Assembly: GCF_900113135.1 (NCBI RefSeq)
Contig: NZ_FOOH01000037.1
Span: 1-32,135, forward strand
DNA from: Salegentibacter agarivorans
GTDB lineage: Bacteria > Bacteroidota > Bacteroidia > Flavobacteriales > Flavobacteriaceae
Direction: 5' to 3'
DNA length: 32,135 nucleotides
Positions within the stretch are counted from its first letter, which is position 1, and every line of letters starts with the position of its first letter. The notes below the pieces were generated by a model that worked only from the letters and a program-made list of their open reading frames with translations, was not told where the DNA came from and searched no databases. A program made the translations under genes and the position numbers. Below, one piece after another: positions 17,192 through 24,394 of this stretch.

Positions 17192-17629
17192 ATGACTTTA
17201 CATAAAATATTAAAATATGTATCTATCGTATTAGGCGTTGTAGGTCTTATCCTTTTGGGAAGGATCCTTGCCGAAGACGGTGATGCTATAGAGGCCTCGG
17301 CCGATTTACAGAATAGTCTGCTTACACCAATAATGTATTTGTCTTATTTCGTGTTACTGGTTGTTCTTGTATTGGTTGCAATCTTTGTGATAAAAGGTCT
17401 GTTTAAAGGAAATATTAAAAACACACTTATCGCTGTTGGTGCATTTATTGCAGTTATTGTAATTGCATACCTTGTAACCGATGGAACTCAAATGACGCTT
17501 AAAGATGGAGATATACTCTCTGCTAATGCGGCACATTGGATAAGTGCAGGTTTAGTAACATTCTATATCCTTGCTGGAATTGCAATTTTAGCAATGGTTA
17601 TTTCAGGAGTTAAAAAATTAACTAAATAA
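17192..17629 (+). CDS. Four-helix membrane protein within the exbB-exbD cluster (unknown function)
   Basis: I do not recognise a named family. The 145-residue protein has four predicted transmembrane helices at about 7-24, 46-70, 78-95 and 116-138, with short polar loops; the loop after helix 1 is acidic (EDGDAIEASAD) and the one after helix 3 carries DGTQMTLKDGD. No charged residue stands out inside the helices. It sits 14 bp after exbB and 4 bp before exbD, so it is almost certainly co-expressed with the motor. This position suggests an accessory or assembly subunit of the proton channel (inference). It lacks the ExbB and ExbD motifs. Confidence 0.85.
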   Translation: MTLHKILKYVSIVLGVVGLILLGRILAEDGDAIEASADLQNSLLTPIMYLSYFVLLVVLVLVAIFVIKGLFKGNIKNTLIAVGAFIAVIVIAYLVTDGTQMTLKDGDILSANAAHWISAGLVTFYILAGIAILAMVISGVKKLTK

Positions 17630-17633
17630 GAAT

Positions 17634-18245
17634 ATGGCAAGAAGAGAAGCACCAGAGGTTAATGCCGGTTCTATGGCCGATATTGCTTTCTTGCTACTAA
17701 TCTTCTTTCTGGTAACAACAACCATTGAGACAGATAGCGGGATTAGCAGGAAGTTGCCGGAATGGCAGCCTGAAGAACAGGATCCGCCGGTAATTAAAGA
17801 ACGAAACATCTTCCAGGTACTGGTTAATGCAAATAACCAATTACTGGTAGAAGATGAGGAGATGGAGATTGAGGAATTAAGACAGGCAGCTGTAGAATTT
17901 CTTGACAATGGAGGAGGAACAGGCGAAGAGGCTTGTGACTTCTGCCAGGGAGCCGGAGACCCAGCTTCTTCTGTTAACCCAACGAAAGCTATTATTTCTT
18001 TGGTAAATAACAGGGGAACCGAGTATGGAACTTATATCGCGGTACAAAACGAACTTGTAGCGGCTTATAACCAACTTAGAGATAGGGAAGCCGAACGTTT
18101 ATTTGGTACTAGCTTTACAGCAATGGAAGCCAGGTATAACGACTCACGTACAAGCGAAGGTGATAAAGAAACTTTGAAGGAGAGAATTGAACTTATTAAA
18201 GATATGATCCCTCAAAAGCTTTCTGAAGCCGAGCCTACGAGTTAA
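17634..18245 (+). CDS. exbD: ExbD/TolR-family biopolymer transport protein (first copy)
   Basis: This 203-residue protein is a single-pass ExbD subunit. It has a short cytoplasmic head, then MADIAFLLLIFFLVTTT with the proton-relay aspartate D16, and a periplasmic domain. The periplasmic part is longer than in E. coli ExbD and includes a Gly-rich loop with CDFC (C101, C104), where a disulfide or metal site is possible; this CxxC is not a standard ExbD feature. It follows the four-helix protein by 4 bp and precedes a second, different ExbD by 36 bp. Confidence 0.92.
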   Translation: MARREAPEVNAGSMADIAFLLLIFFLVTTTIETDSGISRKLPEWQPEEQDPPVIKERNIFQVLVNANNQLLVEDEEMEIEELRQAAVEFLDNGGGTGEEACDFCQGAGDPASSVNPTKAIISLVNNRGTEYGTYIAVQNELVAAYNQLRDREAERLFGTSFTAMEARYNDSRTSEGDKETLKERIELIKDMIPQKLSEAEPTS

Positions 18246-18281
18246 TAACCTTAATATAAAACTTAAATTTAAGACTTAATT

Positions 18282-18764
18282 ATGTCTAAATTCAAAAAGA
18301 AAAAGAGCGAAGGGCAACCAGCCATTAGTACAGCATCCTTACCAGATATTGTATTTATGTTACTGTTCTTCTTTATGGTTGTTACCGTGATGCGTCAGAA
18401 TACGTTAATGGTTGAAAATAAACTTCCATTTGCTGATCAGGTTGAAAAACTGGATAAGAAGGATCTTGTAATGTACATTTACGCCGGTAAACCCAGCCCA
18501 CGCTACCAGGAAAGATTTGGTAGTGAGGCAAGGATTCAGTTAAATGATAAGTTTGCCAGTGTTGGCGAAGTACAACAATTCATTTTTGCTGAAAGGGAAA
18601 CTAAACGTGAAGAGTTAATACCATATCTTACAACTGCCCTTAAGGTAGATGAAGAAACAAATATGGGATTGGTTTCAGATATCAAACAAGAATTGAGAAA
18701 AGCTGAAGCTCTTAAAATTAACTATACCACTAAAGAAGGTGACGCACTGCAAAATATGCAATAA
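18282..18764 (+). CDS. exbD: ExbD/TolR-family biopolymer transport protein (second copy)
   Basis: This 160-residue ExbD paralogue has a lysine-rich head (KFKKKK), then LPDIVFMLLFFFMVVTV with D22 as the proton-relay residue, and a short periplasmic domain without cysteines. It differs strongly from the first copy outside the membrane helix, so the two are old paralogues and may form a mixed ExbD pair with ExbB. It is the last of the motor genes before a terminator. Confidence 0.92.
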   Translation: MSKFKKKKSEGQPAISTASLPDIVFMLLFFFMVVTVMRQNTLMVENKLPFADQVEKLDKKDLVMYIYAGKPSPRYQERFGSEARIQLNDKFASVGEVQQFIFAERETKREELIPYLTTALKVDEETNMGLVSDIKQELRKAEALKINYTTKEGDALQNMQ

Positions 18765-18794
18765 TTACCAATAGGTATTTTTTCAAAACTGTAT

Positions 18795-18836
18795 AAACAT
18801 CCTGTCAAAATATAATATTTGGCAGGATGTTTTTTT
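18795..18836 (+). terminator. Terminator after the exbB-exbD cluster
   Basis: AAACATCCTG (18795-18804) pairs with CAGGATGTTT (18823-18832), with the stem continued inward by TCAAA/TTTGG. A run of seven T follows. It separates the motor genes from the outer-membrane barrel gene. Confidence 0.85.
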
Positions 18837-18867
18837 ATCTTTAAACTCAATATAGCCGTGGTTTAAA

Positions 18868-19593
18868 ATGAATAGAATATACTACCTTGTTTTCTTCTTT
18901 ATATTTTTTTCTACGCCGTTATTGGCCCAAACCGAAGAAGAAATTAGATTAAAAAGCATCCCAGACTCCGTTCCGGTGGTAATAGATAGTTTGTACCGGG
19001 AAGATCAGTTTTACATTGGGCTAACCTTTAATTTAATAAGCAACAAACCTGAAGCTATATCCCAATCTGGATTTTCCGGAGGGATTCACACCGGATTTAC
19101 AAGAGATTTCCCCATAAATAAACGTCGAAATATCGCTATTGCAGCCGGTTTAGGCTGGTCTTTGAATAGCTATAGTCACAATTTGTTTATAGGGGAAGAT
19201 GATAACGGAGAAACCATCTTTAGAAGCTTAACACGAGACATTGATTATAGTACAAATCGCTTTACTGCACAATTAATTGAAGCTCCCCTGGAGTTTCGCT
19301 GGCGTACTTCCACTCCAGAAACTTATAAATTTTGGAGAATTTATACCGGATTAAAATTCGGTTATATCTATCATTTTAGGAGTAATTTTGTACAACCAGA
19401 TAATCAGGTGGTTCAAACTGATGTGCCAGAGTTAGATCGTTTCCGGCTGGGGGCAACCTTTACTTTTGGCTATAATACTTTCAATTTTCATGTTTATTAC
19501 AGCCTAAATTCCCTTTTTCCTGAAGCTCGTTTAAATGAAGAGACTATAGATATTTCGGTCTTTAGGGTTGGACTTATGTTCTATATTCTATAA
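18868..19593 (+). CDS. PorT-like outer-membrane beta-barrel protein
   Basis: This 241-residue protein has a signal peptide (1-21, ending LLAQ) and an acidic spacer, then alternating strands rich in aromatic residues and glycine (FYIGLTFNLIS, SGFSGGIHTGFT, IAIAAGLGWSLNSYS, FWRIYTGLKFGYIYHF), ending in VGLMFYIL, a terminal strand suited to outer-membrane insertion. This is the look of the small PorT/OMP_b-brl barrels of Bacteroidota, one of which is a type IX secretion component. I cannot tell from sequence alone whether this is the true PorT/SprT. It lies 31 bp after the exb terminator and converges with the next gene with a 6-bp overlap of the ends. Confidence 0.75.
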   Translation: MNRIYYLVFFFIFFSTPLLAQTEEEIRLKSIPDSVPVVIDSLYREDQFYIGLTFNLISNKPEAISQSGFSGGIHTGFTRDFPINKRRNIAIAAGLGWSLNSYSHNLFIGEDDNGETIFRSLTRDIDYSTNRFTAQLIEAPLEFRWRTSTPETYKFWRIYTGLKFGYIYHFRSNFVQPDNQVVQTDVPELDRFRLGATFTFGYNTFNFHVYYSLNSLFPEARLNEETIDISVFRVGLMFYIL

Positions 19594-20193
19594 CCAGAAA
19601 TATAAAACCAAAGACTGCGGAATTACCCCACAAAATAAACCAAGTAAAAGTTCATTATAGGTGTGTGCTTTGTAATAAAGCCTTGAGGAAGCAGTAATAC
19701 CCAGCGCGAGAATTAAAAAACTAATGGTGTAGGTTAAGTTTAATTGAAAGTTGAGGCTTACACCTATTAAGAATATTATAAGCCCGCTAAGCGCCATTAT
19801 ATGTAAACTTGCTTTTAACCGGAACAATACTAGAGTAAAGGCCAGTAAAGTGGAAAAAAGAATACCTACAAAAAAATAATATAATGCGGCATAATTATAA
19901 GCATTCAAAATCTGGTTGAGCACCATGGTGATTAAAATGGCAAAGAAAAGCAAAGGCCATCTACGCTCGCGTACATCTTCTAAAAAGATTGATTGAGCCT
20001 TTCCCAGGTTTTTAAGCAAAAAGTAAAATACAACGGGAATAAATACGGTTAAAATTGCAATGGCAAGAAGTTTTGCCTGCATTACACCCGGCGGGAAAAA
20101 TCTCGGTGTAAATAAAAAATAAAGTAAACTCCCTGCTAGCGGTATCCAAAGCGGATGAAATATAAAGGAGGCGCTTTTTAAAAGGAATTTCAT
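19588..20193 (-). CDS. Polytopic membrane protein with PAP2-like motifs, coupled to rpoN
   Basis: This 201-residue protein has six or seven hydrophobic helices (about 10-28, 41-60, 81-97, 102-124, 132-150, 154-170 and 183-200). It does not match a family I can name with certainty. The segment SRLYYKAHTYNE at 170-181 has the spacing of PAP2 phosphatase motif 3 (SR-x5-H-x3-D), with glutamate replacing aspartate. ERRWP (76-80) and KASLH (127-131) lie roughly where motifs 1 and 2 would be, but PSGH itself is absent. It could be a divergent PAP2-type lipid phosphatase, or an inactive relative. Its ATG overlaps the rpoN stop by one base, so translation is coupled. Confidence 0.8.
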   Translation of the reverse strand: MKFLLKSASFIFHPLWIPLAGSLLYFLFTPRFFPPGVMQAKLLAIAILTVFIPVVFYFLLKNLGKAQSIFLEDVRERRWPLLFFAILITMVLNQILNAYNYAALYYFFVGILFSTLLAFTLVLFRLKASLHIMALSGLIIFLIGVSLNFQLNLTYTISFLILALGITASSRLYYKAHTYNELLLGLFCGVIPQSLVLYFWL

Positions 20194-21659
20194 TAAATTT
20201 CTTTTCGCAATCTTGCAACCGAAATATCTAATTGTTCCCTGTATTTTGCTACGGTTCGCCTGGCAATTGGATACCCTTTATCTTTTAAAACCTTAGCGAG
20301 CTTCTCATCGGTAAGCGGTTTTCGCTTGTCTTCTTCTTCAATAGACATCTCCAGGATCTTTTTAATCTCCCGGGTAGAAACATCTTCTCCCTGGTCGTTT
20401 TTCATAGATTCAGAGAAGAATTCTTTTATGAGCTTTGTTCCGTAGGGAGTGTCTACATATTTACTGTTGGCTACACGTGAAACGGTAGAAACATCCATTT
20501 CAATCTCATCGGCGATATCTTTTAAAATCATTGGACGTAGATTTCGTTCGTCGCCGGTAAGAAAATATTCTTTTTGATAGTTCATAATAGAACTCATCGT
20601 TACCATTAAGGTTTGCTGTCTTTGTTTTATAGCTTCAATAAACCACTTTGCAGCATCGAGTTTTTGTTTTATAAACATCACCGCATCTTTCTGCGCTTTT
20701 GTTTTTTCTTTAGATTCCTTGTAACCCTTCAGCATATCGCTATAATCACGAGAGACGTGCATTTGTGGTGCATTTCTTCCGTTAAGACTTAATTCTAAAT
20801 CTCCATCTACAATTTTAATGGTAAAATCTGGAATTACGTGTTCTACCATTCGGGTGTTTCCTGAATAAGAACCGCCGGGTTTTGGATTTAAGTGTTCAAT
20901 AACATCTATGGCTTCCCTTAATTCATCTTCAGAAATATCGTGTCTTGAAAGAATTTTGGTGTAATGTTTTTTACTGAATTGATCAAAAGATCTTTCCAGT
21001 ATGTCTTCAGCCATTTCTACGCCTTTTGTCGGCTCTTTGCGTCTTAATTGAATAAGTAGGCATTCCTGAAGCGATCTGGCACCTACGCCGGCTGGATCAA
21101 GTTCCTGCACCTTTTTCAGCACTTTCTCTACCGAAGCTTCATCTGTATAAATATTCTGGGTAAAAGCCAGGTCGTCTACCACGTCCTGTAGTTCTCTTCT
21201 CAAATAACCACTTTCATCTACGCTACCTACTAAAAAAGCGGCAATTTGTTCTTCGGTTTCATCAAACCTAAGCGTACTTAATTGCGTGGTTAAATATTGT
21301 GTAAACGAAGTTCCAGAAGCGTAAGGCACGCTTTTCTCGTCATCGTCTGCACTGTAATTATTGGCTTGCAGCCTGTAACTTGGTACTTCATCGTCGCTTA
21401 AATATTCATCAACATCAATTTCAGCTTCTATAGATTCGGTTCCTTCATCTTCTCGCTCTCTATCACTATAATCGTCTTCATATTCCTCATACTCATCCTT
21501 GGTTTCCACCTTACCATCTTCCAAAGCCGGATTTTCTTCCAGTTCCTGTTTTATACGCTGCTCAAAAGCCTGCGTAGGAAGTTGTATAAGCTTCATCAGC
21601 TGGATTTGCTGGGGGGAAAGCTTTTGGGATAATTTGAGATTTAATTGCTGTTTAAGCAT
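20193..21659 (-). CDS. rpoN: RNA polymerase sigma-54 factor
   Basis: This 488-residue protein is the alternative sigma factor that needs AAA+ activators and recognises -24/-12 promoters. It has the glutamine-rich region I (KLSQKLSPQQIQLMKLIQLPTQAFEQRI), a very acidic region II (about 50-120), the core-binding region, a helix-turn-helix region and the RpoN box ARRTVAKYRE at 466-475. All diagnostic parts are intact. No sigma-54 activator is in the window. The gene overlaps the PAP2-like gene by one base at its end, and its leader contains a 16-bp inverted repeat. Confidence 0.96.
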   Translation of the reverse strand: MLKQQLNLKLSQKLSPQQIQLMKLIQLPTQAFEQRIKQELEENPALEDGKVETKDEYEEYEDDYSDREREDEGTESIEAEIDVDEYLSDDEVPSYRLQANNYSADDDEKSVPYASGTSFTQYLTTQLSTLRFDETEEQIAAFLVGSVDESGYLRRELQDVVDDLAFTQNIYTDEASVEKVLKKVQELDPAGVGARSLQECLLIQLRRKEPTKGVEMAEDILERSFDQFSKKHYTKILSRHDISEDELREAIDVIEHLNPKPGGSYSGNTRMVEHVIPDFTIKIVDGDLELSLNGRNAPQMHVSRDYSDMLKGYKESKEKTKAQKDAVMFIKQKLDAAKWFIEAIKQRQQTLMVTMSSIMNYQKEYFLTGDERNLRPMILKDIADEIEMDVSTVSRVANSKYVDTPYGTKLIKEFFSESMKNDQGEDVSTREIKKILEMSIEEEDKRKPLTDEKLAKVLKDKGYPIARRTVAKYREQLDISVARLRKEI

Positions 21660-21676
21660 ATATTTATTTTCCTTTA

Positions 21677-21692
21677 CTCACCTGCGGGTGAG
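21677..21692. repeat. Inverted repeat in the rpoN leader
   Basis: CTCACC and GGTGAG pair around TGCG, beginning 17 bp upstream of the rpoN start codon. It could be a protein binding site or an mRNA hairpin near the translation start; nothing in the window says which. Confidence 0.35.
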
Positions 21693-21800
21693 ATTTATTC
21701 TATTTTAACGCAAGGTCAAAACAATTGTTGTTTACTACAAAAATAAGCAAAACAATGCGACACAGCCTTTGGCATAGTAAATGATTGTGGTAAAATTTTG

Positions 21801-22670
21801 TTAAGTATTCTTAGAGAAACTCTTAATTTCTCTGAATTTCTTCGGAAGCGGAAGTTCTAAATTCAAATTATTTTTATTCACAGGATGTATAAATTCAAGC
21901 CCGGTGGCTGCTAGAAATAAGCCACCTTTTTTTATGATTTTTGAAGGTTTACCATAAAGTTTATCGCCCACAATTGGATTTCTATGTTTTGCAAGATGAA
22001 TTCTTATTTGGTGGGTTCTACCGGTTTTAGGAAAAGCTTTAACCAGGCTAAAATCTTCGTTTTTAAGCTGAAAATGTTCTAGAACCTCAATGTGGGTTTC
22101 CGCATCTTTTTCTTCAATTTTATCGTTTAAAATAACTGAAGCAGAAAGACTTCCAAAGACAAGCGCAACATAACTTTTTTGAATCTTTTTTTCTTCAAAT
22201 AACCTGTTTAAATCTACCTGCACCGCTTTGTTTTTAGCAATAAGCAATAAACCCGAAGTTGGATTGTCTAAACGGTGAACGGGTAGGGGAGCCGGTAGTG
22301 CATCTTTGGCTTTAGATTCATTTAAATTAAAACCTAAAGCATTCTCAATAGTTTTAAAGTAATTTCCGCTGGTGGGAATTCCGGCTGGTTTATGAATAAC
22401 CGCCAGGTAATCATCTTCAAAAATCACTTCCAGTTTTAAAGTGAATACTTTTCTTACTGGATTTTCGGATTCAAGCAATTCCAGTTTTTGACCTTCTTTA
22501 ATCCAGTCTGAAGTTTTTGCGGGTTGCCTGTCTAAAAGGATAAGTTCTTTTTTTAAAGCCTTCTTAAGCGAGCTTTTGGTGGGAAGGGAAGCAAAGATAG
22601 AAACCGCATATTCTTGTAACCTGATTTTTTCAGTTATTACGGGAACAATATGCGTTTCTCTAATTTTCAA
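21801..22670 (-). CDS. RluA-family RNA pseudouridine synthase
   Basis: This enzyme converts specific uridines in rRNA or tRNA to pseudouridine. The 289-residue protein has an N-terminal S4-like region (about 15-70, with LKKALKKELILL), then YLAVIHKPAGIPT and the catalytic loop HRLDNPTSGLLL with D135. The late motifs KTGRTHQIRIHLA and PIVGDKLYG are also typical. The start is TTG at 22670: it is the only start in frame after an upstream stop, and the sequence directly behind it looks like a normal N-terminus. It stands alone, 141 bp from rpoN. The position modified in RNA cannot be predicted with confidence. Confidence 0.92.
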   Translation of the reverse strand: MKIRETHIVPVITEKIRLQEYAVSIFASLPTKSSLKKALKKELILLDRQPAKTSDWIKEGQKLELLESENPVRKVFTLKLEVIFEDDYLAVIHKPAGIPTSGNYFKTIENALGFNLNESKAKDALPAPLPVHRLDNPTSGLLLIAKNKAVQVDLNRLFEEKKIQKSYVALVFGSLSASVILNDKIEEKDAETHIEVLEHFQLKNEDFSLVKAFPKTGRTHQIRIHLAKHRNPIVGDKLYGKPSKIIKKGGLFLAATGLEFIHPVNKNNLNLELPLPKKFREIKSFSKNT

Positions 22671-22702
22671 TGGTCAGGTGGTTATTATAAACTAAAAGCT
22701 TT

Positions 22703-22782
22703 CGTCAAGCTGAACTTGTTTCAGCTTCTAACATGATGCAAATTTTTAATCAAATTAGATCCTGAAATAAATTCAGGACGGG
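22703..22782. repeat. Palindromic intergenic repeat, copy 1 (two hairpins)
   Basis: This stretch holds two hairpins: AAGCTGAA/TTCAGCTT around CTTGT (22707-22727) and TCCTGAA/TTCAGGA around ATAAA (22760-22778). It opens with CGTCAAGCT. A second copy with the same opening, TTCAGCTTC, TTTAGATCCTGAA and TTCAGGA elements lies at 29421-29496. This suggests a dispersed REP- or MITE-like element of the genome. Confidence 0.6.
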
Positions 22783-22796
22783 ACATAGACAAGAAT

Positions 22797-22835
22797 AAAA
22801 AAACCTCACAAGTTTTGAAAGCCTGTGAGGTTTTT
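22797..22835 (-). terminator. Terminator of asnS
   Basis: AAAAACCTCACA (22799-22810) and TGTGAGGTTTTT (22824-22835) pair perfectly over 12 bp, starting 8 bp after the asnS stop on the minus strand. The minus strand continues with a run of T (complement of 22797-22803). Confidence 0.85.
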
Positions 22836-22843
22836 AAAATATC

Positions 22844-24286
22844 TTAAAACTCAGCGTTACCGGGGAATCTTGGGAATGGAATTACATCCCTGATATTTCC
22901 CATTCCGGTTACGAATTGTACCAGTCTCTCAAACCCAAGTCCGAAGCCACTGTGAACACAGGTTCCAAACTTACGAGTATCAAGGTACCACCACAATTCT
23001 TTTTCGTCTATATTTAATTCCTTCATTTTATTTTGAAGCACGTCTAAACGCTCTTCCCTTTGTGAACCGCCAACAATTTCTCCAATTCCTGGGAAAAGTA
23101 TGTCCATTGCTCTTACGGTTTTACCGTCTTCGTTAAGACGCATATAAAAAGCTTTAATATTTGCGGGATAATCGAATAAAATTACCGGGCATTTAAAATG
23201 TTTTTCAACTAAAAAACGTTCGTGTTCACTTTGCAGATCGGCGCCCCATTCTTCAATAATATAGTTGAACTTCTTCTTTTTATTGGGCTTTGAATTTTTA
23301 AGAATTTCGATAGCTTCAGTATAACTAACTCTCTTAAAGTTGTTATCTATTACAAAATGAAGTTTCTCCAATAATCCCAATCCGCTGCGGTCTGCTTTTG
23401 GTTTGGCTTCTTCTTCAGCTTTAAAACGTTTGTCTAAAAACTCAAGGTCGTCCTGGCAATGATCTAAAATATATTTAAGTACATATTTTATAAAATCTTC
23501 AGCTAAATCCATATTGCCGTCCAGATCACAAAAAGCAACTTCAGGCTCTATCATCCAGAATTCGGCTAAATGGCGGGAAGTATTAGAATTTTCAGCTCTA
23601 AATGTTGGACCAAAAGTATAGATCTGCCCAAGTCCCATCGCGTAGGCTTCACCTTCCAGTTGTCCTGAAACCGTTAAATTAGTCTCTTTTCCGAAGAAAT
23701 CTTCACGAAAATCTATACTGCCATCTTCATTCTTTGGCGGGTTTTCCATATCTAAAGCGCTAACTCTAAACATTTCGCCGGCACCTTCGGCATCACTTCC
23801 CGTAATAATTGGAGTGTTTACATAATGAAAGTTATTTTGCTGAAAATAACTATGCACGGCAAAAGACAGTTTAGATCGCACACGCATAATGGCGCCAAAA
23901 GTATTTGTGCGCACACGTAAATGTGCCTGCTCTCTTAGTTTTTCCAGGCTGTGTCGCTTTGGTGAAAGAATGGTAAGTTTTACTTCTTCGGGATTTGCAT
24001 CGCCAAGAATTTTAAACTCTTTTACCTCAATCTCAACTCGTTGCTGATTTCCCTGGCTTTCAACCAAAGTTCCTTTTACAGAAACGGCAGCACCAACGGT
24101 GATTCTTTTAAGCTCGTCCTGGTCAAAATTCTCAAAATCTATTACACATTGCAGGTTGTTAATGGTAGATCCATCGTTTAAGGCAATAAAGCGATTGCTC
24201 CTAAAAGAACGAACCCAGCCGTTCACCTCAAATTCCTGTAGAAATTGATTGCTGTCTAATATTTCAGCAATTTTTGCTTGTATCAT
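22844..24286 (-). CDS. asnS: Asparaginyl-tRNA synthetase
   Basis: This class IIb aminoacyl-tRNA synthetase charges tRNA-Asn. The 480-residue protein has an N-terminal OB-fold anticodon domain (about 18-100, VNGWVRSFRS...). Class II motif 2 is at 230-249 (RAENSNTSRHLAEFWMIEPE) and motif 3 at 447-456 (GFGLGFERLV, with the ATP-binding arginine R454). SGQLEGEAYAMGLG just before motif 2 fits AsnRS. The gene has its own consensus promoter and terminator, so it is a separate transcription unit. Confidence 0.96.
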   Translation of the reverse strand: MIQAKIAEILDSNQFLQEFEVNGWVRSFRSNRFIALNDGSTINNLQCVIDFENFDQDELKRITVGAAVSVKGTLVESQGNQQRVEIEVKEFKILGDANPEEVKLTILSPKRHSLEKLREQAHLRVRTNTFGAIMRVRSKLSFAVHSYFQQNNFHYVNTPIITGSDAEGAGEMFRVSALDMENPPKNEDGSIDFREDFFGKETNLTVSGQLEGEAYAMGLGQIYTFGPTFRAENSNTSRHLAEFWMIEPEVAFCDLDGNMDLAEDFIKYVLKYILDHCQDDLEFLDKRFKAEEEAKPKADRSGLGLLEKLHFVIDNNFKRVSYTEAIEILKNSKPNKKKKFNYIIEEWGADLQSEHERFLVEKHFKCPVILFDYPANIKAFYMRLNEDGKTVRAMDILFPGIGEIVGGSQREERLDVLQNKMKELNIDEKELWWYLDTRKFGTCVHSGFGLGFERLVQFVTGMGNIRDVIPFPRFPGNAEF

Positions 24287-24307
24287 TTATGTTAGATTTA
24301 GAAAAAA

Positions 24308-24337
24308 CAAATATAATTTATCCGTCTCAGCCTGCAA
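24308..24337 (-). promoter_or_regulatory. Promoter of asnS
   Basis: On the minus strand TTG (complement of 24335-24337) and TATATTTG (complement of 24308-24315) are exactly 19 nt apart, a full match to the Bacteroidota housekeeping promoter. Transcription would start about 15 nt before the ATG at 24286. Confidence 0.7.
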
Positions 24338-24394
24338 AGCAAGCCGGTTTTTATTAATCACACTAGGAGGTTAATTCCCCAAGCGCTTTGTTGA

